From positions 186,001 to 250,000 of the forward strand of contig NZ_AUCZ01000003.1 of NCBI RefSeq assembly GCF_000430025.1: DNA of 64,000 nucleotides, given 5' to 3'. The stretch is from Flavobacterium suncheonense GH29-5 = DSM 17707. GTDB lineage: Bacteria > Bacteroidota > Bacteroidia > Flavobacteriales > Flavobacteriaceae. Shown in pieces: positions 8,486 to 16,267 of the stretch (positions are counted from its first letter, which is position 1; each line of letters begins with the position of its first letter). The notes under the pieces were generated by a model. That model searched no databases. It was not told the origin of the DNA and saw only the letters and a program-made list of their open reading frames with translations. A program made the position numbers and the translations under genes.

Positions 8486-11257
8486 TTATTTAACCAACAA
8501 TTTGTGAGATGGCGCAAACTTAGTCAGATTGATTCCTTCTACGGCTGCTGTATACTCTTCGATGGTTGGTGTTCTTCCCAAAATGGTAGACAGAACTACA
8601 ACTGGTGTGGACGATAACAATGATTCTCCTTTTTTCTCAGCAGAATCTTCCACTACACGTCCTTGGAAAAGACGGGTTGAAGTAGCCATAACGGTATCTC
8701 CTTTAGCCGCTTTTTCCTGATTCCCCATACAAAGGTTACAGCCCGGACGCTCTAAATACAACATGTTTTCGTATTCCGTACGCGCTGCCGCTTTAGGTGC
8801 ATTGTCGTCGAATTCGAAACCGGAATATCTTTGCAACACTTCCCAATCGCCTTCTGCTTTCAACTCGTCTACGATGTTGTACGTTGGAGGCGCTACCACA
8901 AGCGGTGCGTTAAATTTCACTTCGCCTTTTTGTTTTTCTACATTTTTAAGCATTTGCGCCAGGATTTTCATATCGCCTTTGTGCACCATACACGAACCGA
9001 TAAAACCTAAATCCACTTTTTTGGTTCCGCCGTAGAAGGAAAGCGGTCGGATAGTATCGTGTGTATAGCGTTTTGAAACATCAGCGTTGTTTACATCCGG
9101 ATCGGCAATCATTGGTTCTGCAATCTGATCTAAATCCACCACAACCTCAGCGTAATATTTAGCATTCGCATCCGGTTTTAAGGCTGGTTTTTCTCCTGAT
9201 CTGATCTCAGCAATACGCTTATTGGCTTTGTCGATCAACCCTTTAAGCACTTGTTTGCTGTTATCCATGCCTTTGTCGATCATGATTTGAATACGGCCTT
9301 TAGCAATTTCCAACGATTCGATTAAGGTTTCATCTTCTGAAATACAGATAGACGCTTTCGCTTTCATTTCCGCTGTCCAGTCGGTAAAGGTAAATGCCTG
9401 ATCTGCAGTTAAAGTACCGATATGCACTTCGATGATTCTGCCCTGGAATACGTTTTCACCGCCAAACTGATGCAACATTTGCGCTTGAGTAGCGTGTACC
9501 ACATCGCGGAAATCCATATAATCTTTCATAGTGCCTTTAAAAGTCACTTTTACAGATTCCGGAATTGGCATGGAGGCTTCACCGGTAGCTAACGCTAACG
9601 CTACGGTACCCGAATCTGCTCCGAAAGCAACTCCTTTGGACATACGGGTATGCGAGTCACCCCCGATGATGATGGCCCATTCGTCTACAGTAATATCGTT
9701 CAGTACTTTGTGGATTACGTCGGTCATGGAATGGTAAACGCCTTTCGGGTCACGCGCGGTGATTAGGCCGAAATCGTTCATGAATTTCATCAGTTTCGGA
9801 ATGTTGGTCTGTGCTTTTTTATCCCAAACCGAAGCGGTGTGACATCCGGATTGGTAAGCCCCGTCAACGATTGGAGAAATCGTGGTCGCTGCCATGGACT
9901 CTAATTCCTGAGCGGTCATCAAACCGGTAGTATCCTGAGAACCCACGATGTTTACCGTTACGCGAACGTCTGAACCCGCGTGTAATACTTTACCCGGTGT
10001 GGTACCTACTGCATTTCTGTTGAAGATTTTCTCTACCGCAGTAAGTCCTTGTCCTTCGACAGAAATTTCTTTAGAAGGCGCATATACCTGAGCTGCTTGC
10101 ACTCCTAATGTTTTAGCCGCAAACGTCTGGATTTTTTTACCGAAAACGATCGCATACGAACCGCCGGCTTTGATGAATTCCATTTTTTGAGGCGTGAACG
10201 ATTTGGATAAATCAATCAGTTCTTTATCCCCGTTGTATAATTTTTTTGTTTTGGTATTGATAGTCAAAACTGTTCCGGTTGCCACAGAATACACTTGCTC
10301 TAAAACCGGCTCTCCGTTTTCATCGCGTACTAATTCTCCGTTCGTATCGGTTTTCTTCACCCAGTTTTTCAGGTCGATTCCGATACCGCCGGTTACGTCT
10401 ACGGTGGTTAAGAAAATCGGAGAAATTCCGTTGGTTCCGCCTACGATTGGAGCGATGTTTACGAAAGGAACGTAAGGGCTCGCCTGTTTTCCGGTCCAAA
10501 GGGCCACGTTGTTTACTCCGGACATACGGGATGAACCAACACCCATTGTCCCTTTTTCCGCAATTAACATCACGGATTTGTCCGGGTGTTGTGCCTGTAA
10601 TGCTTTGATTTCAGCCTGAGCCTCAGGTGTAATCATACATTTTCCGTGTAATTCACGGTCGGAACGAGAGTGTGCCTGGTTCCCCGGAGACAATAAATCG
10701 GTTGAAATATCTCCTTCGCCGGCGATAAAGGTTACCACTTTGATTTCTTCCGGAACTTCAGGAAGTTTGGTGAAAAATTCGGCTTTCGCGTAGCTTTCCA
10801 AAATTTCTTTGGCTACGGTATTTCCGCTTTCATAAGCCACTTTTAAACGATCCATATCGGCATCGTAAAGGAAAACCTGAGTTTTTAACACATCAGCCGC
10901 TTGTTTGGCAATCGCTTCGTCGTTTCCTAAGGCCAAATCCAGCAGTACTTCGATGGATGGACCGCCTTTCATGTGGGACAACAATTCGAAAGCAAAAGCC
11001 GGCGTGATTTCCGCAACGGTTGCTTCGCCTAAAATAATTTCTTTTAAAAATTTAGCTTTTACACCCGCCGCCGGAGTGGTTCCCGGTAAGGTATTGTAGA
11101 TGAAGAATTTTAAAGAATCTTCACGGTTTGCGTTGCTGACGTCTTTAATCTGGGCAATAATTTCACTTAGCAATTCGGCACCATCAATGGGTTTCGGGTG
11201 AAGCCCCTGCCCTTTTCTTTCTTCAATTTCTTTAATATAATCGCTGTAAATATTCAT
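8486..11257 (-). CDS. acnB: Aconitate hydratase B (bifunctional AcnB type)
   Basis: This second aconitase has the AcnB architecture, in which the swivel domain precedes the catalytic domains and an N-terminal HEAT-like helical domain comes first. The HEAT-like region occupies about residues 1-160. IIGGDSHTRMSKGVAFGADSGTV is split here as GGDSHTR and FGADSGT, both AcnB hallmarks. The cluster ligands lie in GFIGSCMVHKGD and RPGCNLCMGNQ. At 923 residues it is longer than the E. coli enzyme (865), which is common in Bacteroidota. AcnB proteins catalyse the citrate/isocitrate step and in some bacteria also hydrate 2-methyl-cis-aconitate. A -7 box lies about 55 bp upstream. The adjacent mitochondrial-type enzyme is not homologous in domain order, so this is not a simple duplication. 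Confidence 0.96.
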   Translation of the reverse strand: MNIYSDYIKEIEERKGQGLHPKPIDGAELLSEIIAQIKDVSNANREDSLKFFIYNTLPGTTPAAGVKAKFLKEIILGEATVAEITPAFAFELLSHMKGGPSIEVLLDLALGNDEAIAKQAADVLKTQVFLYDADMDRLKVAYESGNTVAKEILESYAKAEFFTKLPEVPEEIKVVTFIAGEGDISTDLLSPGNQAHSRSDRELHGKCMITPEAQAEIKALQAQHPDKSVMLIAEKGTMGVGSSRMSGVNNVALWTGKQASPYVPFVNIAPIVGGTNGISPIFLTTVDVTGGIGIDLKNWVKKTDTNGELVRDENGEPVLEQVYSVATGTVLTINTKTKKLYNGDKELIDLSKSFTPQKMEFIKAGGSYAIVFGKKIQTFAAKTLGVQAAQVYAPSKEISVEGQGLTAVEKIFNRNAVGTTPGKVLHAGSDVRVTVNIVGSQDTTGLMTAQELESMAATTISPIVDGAYQSGCHTASVWDKKAQTNIPKLMKFMNDFGLITARDPKGVYHSMTDVIHKVLNDITVDEWAIIIGGDSHTRMSKGVAFGADSGTVALALATGEASMPIPESVKVTFKGTMKDYMDFRDVVHATQAQMLHQFGGENVFQGRIIEVHIGTLTADQAFTFTDWTAEMKAKASICISEDETLIESLEIAKGRIQIMIDKGMDNSKQVLKGLIDKANKRIAEIRSGEKPALKPDANAKYYAEVVVDLDQIAEPMIADPDVNNADVSKRYTHDTIRPLSFYGGTKKVDLGFIGSCMVHKGDMKILAQMLKNVEKQKGEVKFNAPLVVAPPTYNIVDELKAEGDWEVLQRYSGFEFDDNAPKAAARTEYENMLYLERPGCNLCMGNQEKAAKGDTVMATSTRLFQGRVVEDSAEKKGESLLSSTPVVVLSTILGRTPTIEEYTAAVEGINLTKFAPSHKLLVK

Positions 11258-11311
11258 CGCAATAGTATTTTTGAATGAGTTATGTTATTAGTTTATTTTT
11301 AAAAAGCTGCA

Positions 11312-11319
11312 CAAATTTA
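11312..11319 (-). promoter_or_regulatory. -7 box of acnB
   Basis: On the minus strand the box reads TAAATTTG, fitting TAnnTTTG, 54 bp upstream of the acnB start. No clear -33 TTTG is seen. Confidence 0.5.
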
Positions 11320-11515
11320 GAGAATCAGATTTAAATTAAAAAATATTTAGCATTTCTTTAATTTCAAAAGAATATTATTTATAAAGATTCTATTTTAATG
11401 AAATAAATTCATCGAAACACTTAAAAGCACTGATTATTTTACGAATTCTTAATTTTTAAAAAATATTTTACCGAATTCGAAAAAAAGTTTCTTTAAAATT
11501 GTCAAATCGGCAGAA

Positions 11516-12628
11516 TCACCACCGGTCGCGCATATCCATAATTGGCTTTTCGAAGTAGCGGTGAAGCAGATAGGAGACCGCAAGGGTCAGGAAAAGATAA
11601 ATCAAAATCAGCGGAAAAGACGAAAGAGTCCACCCGAGATAACTCATCAGGTATTTCAGCAAAGCACTCATAATGCAATAATGAATGAGATAGGCTGCGT
11701 AGGAGATCTTACTCATCACGGTAATCATTTTTCCCATAACTGTTGCAGACGATTTCCAGAAGATAAAAAAGGGTAACGCCAGGGCAAAAGTAAATGACGT
11801 CAATGTGAAGTAAAACACATGAAAATAAACCGGAGCGGAAAAAATATCAACACTCATTACATTCAACACCAAAAACTGCAACAGAAACAAGTGGGCAGCC
11901 ACAATAAAACCATAAACTGCAATTTTTCGCAAAACGGCTTCGTAATAAAAATGCGCCCAAGCCACGATAAAACCGACCGCTATGGCATCAATTCTGAAAA
12001 TCACGACCGACTTTACTTCGGCATTCCACACGGTCATATCGGTGGTTCGGTGGTTTAAATAATGATGATACCGCAACCAATGAAGCGCCAGAATGACCAG
12101 CAGACTCGTCACCAGAAAACTGCTTTTAGGCTGTTTCTTAAAAAGTTGCCAACCGATAAAAAGCAAAACCGGCAGCAGTAAATATGCCCATTCTTCCACG
12201 GACAAACTCCAGGATTCCGGAAAAAACGTGATGTAATCTTTATTGAAATTCTGCACAAACAGGAAATAGCGCCAAATACCTTCTTTGGAATACCCGAAAG
12301 CAAACGCAATAGCCACATTCAGAAGCAGGGCTACATAATACAGAGGCAACGTCCGGAACCATCTTCTTTTAAAAAAACGAAACAAATCGGAAGGGGTAAC
12401 GAAATCTTTCACGAACATTTTAAGTAGTAGTGTTCCGATTAAAAAACCGCTCAACACAAAGAACAATTCCACTCCGGCATAGCCAAACAGACCGCTCAGA
12501 GAGATCAAAACAGGGTTCTGGCTTCCGATTAAATAATAGAGATGCGAAAACAAAACAAAAGAAATTGCGGTTGCCCTGACGAAATCAAGCCCAAATATTC
12601 GGGCGGTGCTTTGGTTTTCTGGTCTCAT
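11516..12628 (-). CDS. Acyltransferase 3 family membrane protein (OafA/YrhL-like)
   Basis: This 370-residue integral membrane protein has about ten hydrophobic segments and the hallmarks of acyltransferase family 3. These are the opening FGLDFVRATAISFVLFSH with the conserved His, ELFFVLSGFLIG, and ESWSLSVEEWAYLLLP. Members transfer acetyl or other acyl groups from the cytoplasm to sugars, peptidoglycan or lipids at the outer face of the inner membrane. There is no glycan-synthesis gene nearby, so its acceptor is unknown. It is divergent from the copper-monooxygenase-like gene. The two start codons are 33 bp apart and the promoter of that neighbour begins inside this coding region. Ordinary length and no sign of damage. 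Confidence 0.9.
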   Translation of the reverse strand: MRPENQSTARIFGLDFVRATAISFVLFSHLYYLIGSQNPVLISLSGLFGYAGVELFFVLSGFLIGTLLLKMFVKDFVTPSDLFRFFKRRWFRTLPLYYVALLLNVAIAFAFGYSKEGIWRYFLFVQNFNKDYITFFPESWSLSVEEWAYLLLPVLLFIGWQLFKKQPKSSFLVTSLLVILALHWLRYHHYLNHRTTDMTVWNAEVKSVVIFRIDAIAVGFIVAWAHFYYEAVLRKIAVYGFIVAAHLFLLQFLVLNVMSVDIFSAPVYFHVFYFTLTSFTFALALPFFIFWKSSATVMGKMITVMSKISYAAYLIHYCIMSALLKYLMSYLGWTLSSFPLILIYLFLTLAVSYLLHRYFEKPIMDMRDRW

Positions 12629-12642
12629 TTATAGTACATTTG
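12610..12642 (+). promoter_or_regulatory. Two-box promoter of the PHM-like gene
   Basis: TTTG at 12610-12613, a 21-bp spacer and TACATTTG at 12635-12642 match the Bacteroidota consensus exactly. The -33 box lies within the first codons of the divergent acyltransferase gene. The expected transcript start near 12649 rules out the TTG at 12640 as start codon and supports the ATG at 12661. Confidence 0.75.
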
Positions 12643-12660
12643 TTTGGAATACAGTCTGCT

Positions 12661-13803
12661 ATGCTTAACCGGTCAAATATATACAAATATTTAATTTTTA
12701 CTTTCATCCTGTCTTCTGTTTTTGGAATTACGGTGTATCTGAATTTGTCCAACCGTCATCAGGCAATTATCAAGACCACCCTGCTTCACAAAACCAGGCT
12801 GGTAGACAGCGACTGGACCATTGCCAACAAGCAGCAACAGTACAAAATGCTCTCGCCTACTTTTGTCATTGACGGCATTTACAAATCGATGGAAGGCCCG
12901 AAAGCTTCGCGGTACATTCAACTGGAAGATTCTAATAAGCTCTTGTGGATTACCGGTTTTGAAGTAAAAGCTTTAGACGCCACTACTAACGAAACGCTTC
13001 CGAACGACTACATCTGTCACATGAATGTTGATATTAACGATACACAGTATTATTCCTATTGGCAACTGAACGACCGCATCGGAAAGCAATATCCGAGAAT
13101 GACCTCCCTTTCCCACGGACTCGAACATTTTGACTTTCCGAAAGGTTACGGCGTTCCCATTATTGGGAAAGATTATCTCTTTGTAACCACGCAAACGCTG
13201 AACCACAACCAACCAAAAATTTTCAAAAAAGTAAAACACGAAGTCGGTGTAAAATACGAAGCGTACAACAAAACCCAAAAACCGCTGATGACCCGAACGG
13301 TGTACATCCAACTTCCGTTTGACAAAAACGATCCGTTTAAAGGACCGTTGGATCCGGCGAGCAATCAGTGTATTCCGGTGGAAACGAAAAACCACACGTA
13401 TTGCGACAAAGCCGGCAACATGCTATCCGGACATTGGGTGATTCCGACCGGCGTAAAAACGTATCGAAGTTCCATTACGGAACAACTGCAGATTAAAGAC
13501 AGTCTGCGTTTGCACTTTTCGGCACCACACGTCCATCCGTTCGCGACTTCTATCAGCGTTTTTGACAAAACGGCGAACCAAACGGTTTTCACCTGTAACG
13601 TAACCAATTACAAAGACCGCATCGGATTGAAAAACATCGAAACCTTCAGTTCCGAAAAGGGTATTTGGCTGTATGAAAATCACGAATACGAATTGGTGAT
13701 GACCTGCCACAACACTTCCAAAGTGGAACAGGACATGATGGGCAGTATGTTTTTATTCTTCTACGACAAAGAATTAGACAAAAAAATACAAAAACAACTA
13801 TAA
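12661..13803 (+). CDS. Membrane-anchored protein resembling peptidylglycine alpha-hydroxylating monooxygenase (PHM/DBM copper fold)
   Basis: No easy family match; I assign it by motif order. Residues 7-25 form a signal anchor, so the domain faces the periplasm. By eye the rest follows the two-domain PHM/dopamine beta-monooxygenase fold. C119-H120-M121 sits where PHM has its HHM copper ligands. FPKGYGV and then NH182N correspond to the LPKGVGF and QVH172 region. WVIPTG followed by H290-V-H292 corresponds to TVIPPG and the HTH of the second copper site, and DMM360 to its Met ligand. Spacings agree well: 62 versus 64, and 70 versus 72 residues. One ligand differs (Cys119 for His). About 38 extra residues with two cysteines lie between the half-sites. 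PHM enzymes hydroxylate C-H bonds using ascorbate, copper and O2. The substrate here is unknown. Confidence 0.6.
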   Translation: MLNRSNIYKYLIFTFILSSVFGITVYLNLSNRHQAIIKTTLLHKTRLVDSDWTIANKQQQYKMLSPTFVIDGIYKSMEGPKASRYIQLEDSNKLLWITGFEVKALDATTNETLPNDYICHMNVDINDTQYYSYWQLNDRIGKQYPRMTSLSHGLEHFDFPKGYGVPIIGKDYLFVTTQTLNHNQPKIFKKVKHEVGVKYEAYNKTQKPLMTRTVYIQLPFDKNDPFKGPLDPASNQCIPVETKNHTYCDKAGNMLSGHWVIPTGVKTYRSSITEQLQIKDSLRLHFSAPHVHPFATSISVFDKTANQTVFTCNVTNYKDRIGLKNIETFSSEKGIWLYENHEYELVMTCHNTSKVEQDMMGSMFLFFYDKELDKKIQKQL

Positions 13804-13806
13804 AAG

Positions 13807-13834
13807 AAAAGGCCCACAAACGCGGAGCCTTTTT
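13807..13834. terminator. Bidirectional terminator between the PHM-like gene and moxR
   Basis: AAAAGGC and GCCTTTT form the stem, flanked by A-rich and T-rich tracts, between two convergent genes 33 bp apart. Confidence 0.65.
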
Positions 13835-13836
13835 AT

Positions 13837-14790
13837 TTAAAACAATTTTTTGATAATCATTTCTTCCGATATGCCTTCCGCATCGGCTTTGTAGTTTTTG
13901 ATGATACGGTGGCGTAAAATTCCGGTGGCTACCGCCTGGACGTCTTCAATGTCCGGTGAATATTTTCCATTTAAGGCGGCATGGGTTTTCGCAGCCAGAA
14001 TCAAATTTTGCGATGCGCGCGGTCCAGCACCCCAATCCAGATAGTTTTTGATAAAATCGGTTGCTAACAGATTGTCGGGACGGGTTTTGGAAGCTAAGGT
14101 TACTGCATATTCAATCACATTATCCGCAACCGGAATGCGTCGGATTAAATGCTGAAAATCTATGATTTCCTGAGCAGTGAACAACGGATTTACTTTTACA
14201 GAATTATCTGTCGTGGTGGATTTAACCACCTGAACTTCTTCGGCAAAACTCGGATACTCCAGTTTGATGGCAAACATAAAACGGTCTAACTGCGCTTCCG
14301 GTAACGGATAGGTTCCTTCCTGCTCGATTGGGTTTTGAGTTGCCAATACAAAAAACGGTAAATCCAGCTTATAATGATGTCCTGCAATCGTAACGGCCTT
14401 CTCTTGCATCGCTTCCAATAAGGCAGCCTGCGTTTTGGGCGGCGTACGGTTAATCTCATCCGCCAGAATGATATTGGAAAAAATTGGTCCTTTGATGAAT
14501 TTAAAATTGCGGTTTTCATCCAGAATTTCACTACCCAGTATATCAGAAGGCATCAAATCCGGTGTAAACTGGATGCGCTTGAAATCTAATCCTAAGGCCT
14601 GTGAAATCGTATTCACCATTAAGGTTTTGGCCAATCCGGGCACTCCAATTAACAAAGCGTGACCTCCCGAAAAAATGCTCAACACAATCTGATTGACCAC
14701 TTCTTCCTGACCTACAATGATTTTGGCAATTTCCGCTTTAAGCGCTTTTTGCTTTTCTACCAGATTCTGAATTGCTGCTACGTCCGACAT
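13837..14790 (-). CDS. MoxR-family AAA+ ATPase
   Basis: This cytoplasmic AAA+ ATPase of 317 residues belongs to the MoxR family, which acts as chaperones that mature or insert cofactors into partner complexes, often with VWA-domain proteins. The Walker A motif is GVPGLAKT (about residues 48-55), Walker B is IILADEINR, followed by TPPKTQAALLEAMQE, and sensor 1 is FFVLATQNP. The lid domain holds GAGPRASQNLI. In many Bacteroidota moxR begins a gene group with DUF58 and VWA proteins, but here it ends at a terminator and stands alone. Upstream on the same strand are the two parvulin genes, separated by a hairpin terminator. Confidence 0.93.
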   Translation of the reverse strand: MSDVAAIQNLVEKQKALKAEIAKIIVGQEEVVNQIVLSIFSGGHALLIGVPGLAKTLMVNTISQALGLDFKRIQFTPDLMPSDILGSEILDENRNFKFIKGPIFSNIILADEINRTPPKTQAALLEAMQEKAVTIAGHHYKLDLPFFVLATQNPIEQEGTYPLPEAQLDRFMFAIKLEYPSFAEEVQVVKSTTTDNSVKVNPLFTAQEIIDFQHLIRRIPVADNVIEYAVTLASKTRPDNLLATDFIKNYLDWGAGPRASQNLILAAKTHAALNGKYSPDIEDVQAVATGILRHRIIKNYKADAEGISEEMIIKKLF

Positions 14791-14808
14791 TTGTATCGTA
14801 TTTTAAGT

Positions 14809-14849
14809 AAAAAGAGTTAGCTCCATGATGTCATAAAACTAACTCTTTT
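14809..14849 (-). terminator. Terminator after the SurA-like gene
   Basis: Perfect arms AAAAGAGTTAG and CTAACTCTTTT lie around an 18-base loop; on the minus strand a T run follows. It separates the SurA-like gene from moxR. Confidence 0.8.
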
Positions 14850-14866
14850 ACTGATTTTTTAAAAAT

Positions 14867-16231
14867 TTATTTTTTCAACCAGTTATTGGTAAAGGTACAA
14901 TCTCTGTATTCGCCGTTGATTTTAACGTACGTTTCTTTGATTTTCTCTTCCGACCATTTTGCCACTGCTTTAATCTGTTTTTCTTTTAAAGCCAATTCTT
15001 TAATCTTCATATAGTCTGTGGAGAAATCGGCGGTATGCTCTTCGAAACGGTTGGTAACGGTAATCAGTTTATACCTTCTGTTCCCGTTTTGCTCCTGATC
15101 TATCAATGGCAACGATACTTCTTTGTCTTTTAAGTCAGAAACCTGACTGTATAAGGTTGGATCCATTTTGGTAAGTTCGAAACGGGTTTCCATGGTTCTT
15201 GGATTCATCAGTAAACCGCCGCTGTTTCGGGTTTCTTTTTCATCGGAATACTGACGCGCTGCTTCGGCAAACGTAATTTCGCCGTCCACGATGCGCTTGC
15301 GGATGCTTTCGATTTTGGTTTTGGCTTCCGCTAAGGCTTCCGGTGTTACTTTTGGCGCCATCAGAATGTGACGCACATCCAATTCCTGACCGCGTACTTT
15401 TTCCAGATAAATGATATGGTAACCGTATTCAGTTTCAAATGGTTCGGAAATCTCCCCTTCCTGCAAACTAAAAGCCACGTCTTTAAATTCTTTTACGAAC
15501 TGTGTCTTCTTGGTTAACTTATAATATCCTCCGTTAGACTTCGACCCCGGATCTTCCGAGTACAAAATGGCACGGCTGAAGAAACTCGAACCTTCCTGCA
15601 CTTCTTTTTTTAACTCCTTAAGTTTGTCGATTACTTTTTGCTTTTCCGCTTGCGAAACAACCGGTTTTACAACAATTTGTGCAACTTCCATTTCCGCACC
15701 GAAAACCGGCAATTCGTCTTTTGGAATCTTTTTGAAAAAAGTTCTTACTTCTTCCGGAGTAATGGTAACCTCATCTATGATTTTACGCTGCATCTGCGAG
15801 GTTAGTTTATTCATTTTGATGATGTCGAAAAAGTAGGTTTTAAAATCTTCCAGGTTCTTTTTATTGTAAAACTTTATTACTTTATCTATATCGCCAACTT
15901 GCTCCACCATCTGATCAATCTGATTGTTCATGTATTCATTCACTTCAGCATCCGTAACCACGATACTGTCCTGAATGGCCTGATGGGCATACAAACGGTC
16001 TTCCAAAAGTTTTCCCAACATCTCACAACGGCTGATTCCTTCGGTTGAAACACCCTGAGCCTGAAGTTCTATGAAGGTCTTATCAACATCCGAATCCAAC
16101 ACCACATATTCTCCTACCTCCGCTACCACTCCGTCGATCTTCTTTTTGGAATTCGGTTGCGCATACATTTGATTTAAAAAGGCAATCGTAACACCAAAAA
16201 TCAGGGCCAACTTACTTGTCAATACTTTCAT
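14867..16231 (-). CDS. SurA-like periplasmic peptidyl-prolyl isomerase
   Basis: The 454-residue protein has a signal peptide ending QMYAQ and the SurA layout: an N-terminal chaperone domain (about residues 30-170, with VVAEVGEYVVLDSDVDKT), then two parvulin domains. The second parvulin shows VRHILMAPK and FAEAARQYSDEKETRNSGG, the usual rotamase signature. SurA-type proteins escort outer-membrane beta-barrels across the periplasm, which suits an organism with TonB-dependent porins. It lies 36 bp downstream of another parvulin gene on the same strand, and the two are probably cotranscribed. The first parvulin half is less conserved and may be inactive as an isomerase, as in E. coli SurA. Confidence 0.9.
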   Translation of the reverse strand: MKVLTSKLALIFGVTIAFLNQMYAQPNSKKKIDGVVAEVGEYVVLDSDVDKTFIELQAQGVSTEGISRCEMLGKLLEDRLYAHQAIQDSIVVTDAEVNEYMNNQIDQMVEQVGDIDKVIKFYNKKNLEDFKTYFFDIIKMNKLTSQMQRKIIDEVTITPEEVRTFFKKIPKDELPVFGAEMEVAQIVVKPVVSQAEKQKVIDKLKELKKEVQEGSSFFSRAILYSEDPGSKSNGGYYKLTKKTQFVKEFKDVAFSLQEGEISEPFETEYGYHIIYLEKVRGQELDVRHILMAPKVTPEALAEAKTKIESIRKRIVDGEITFAEAARQYSDEKETRNSGGLLMNPRTMETRFELTKMDPTLYSQVSDLKDKEVSLPLIDQEQNGNRRYKLITVTNRFEEHTADFSTDYMKIKELALKEKQIKAVAKWSEEKIKETYVKINGEYRDCTFTNNWLKK

Positions 16232-16267
16232 TCTCGTTTATTTATGCTTTAAGCCGTTTTTTTCTTT

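Noticed and set aside
12640..12660. TTG start for the PHM-like gene
   Set aside because: The TTG overlaps the -7 promoter box, so it would not be in the transcript.
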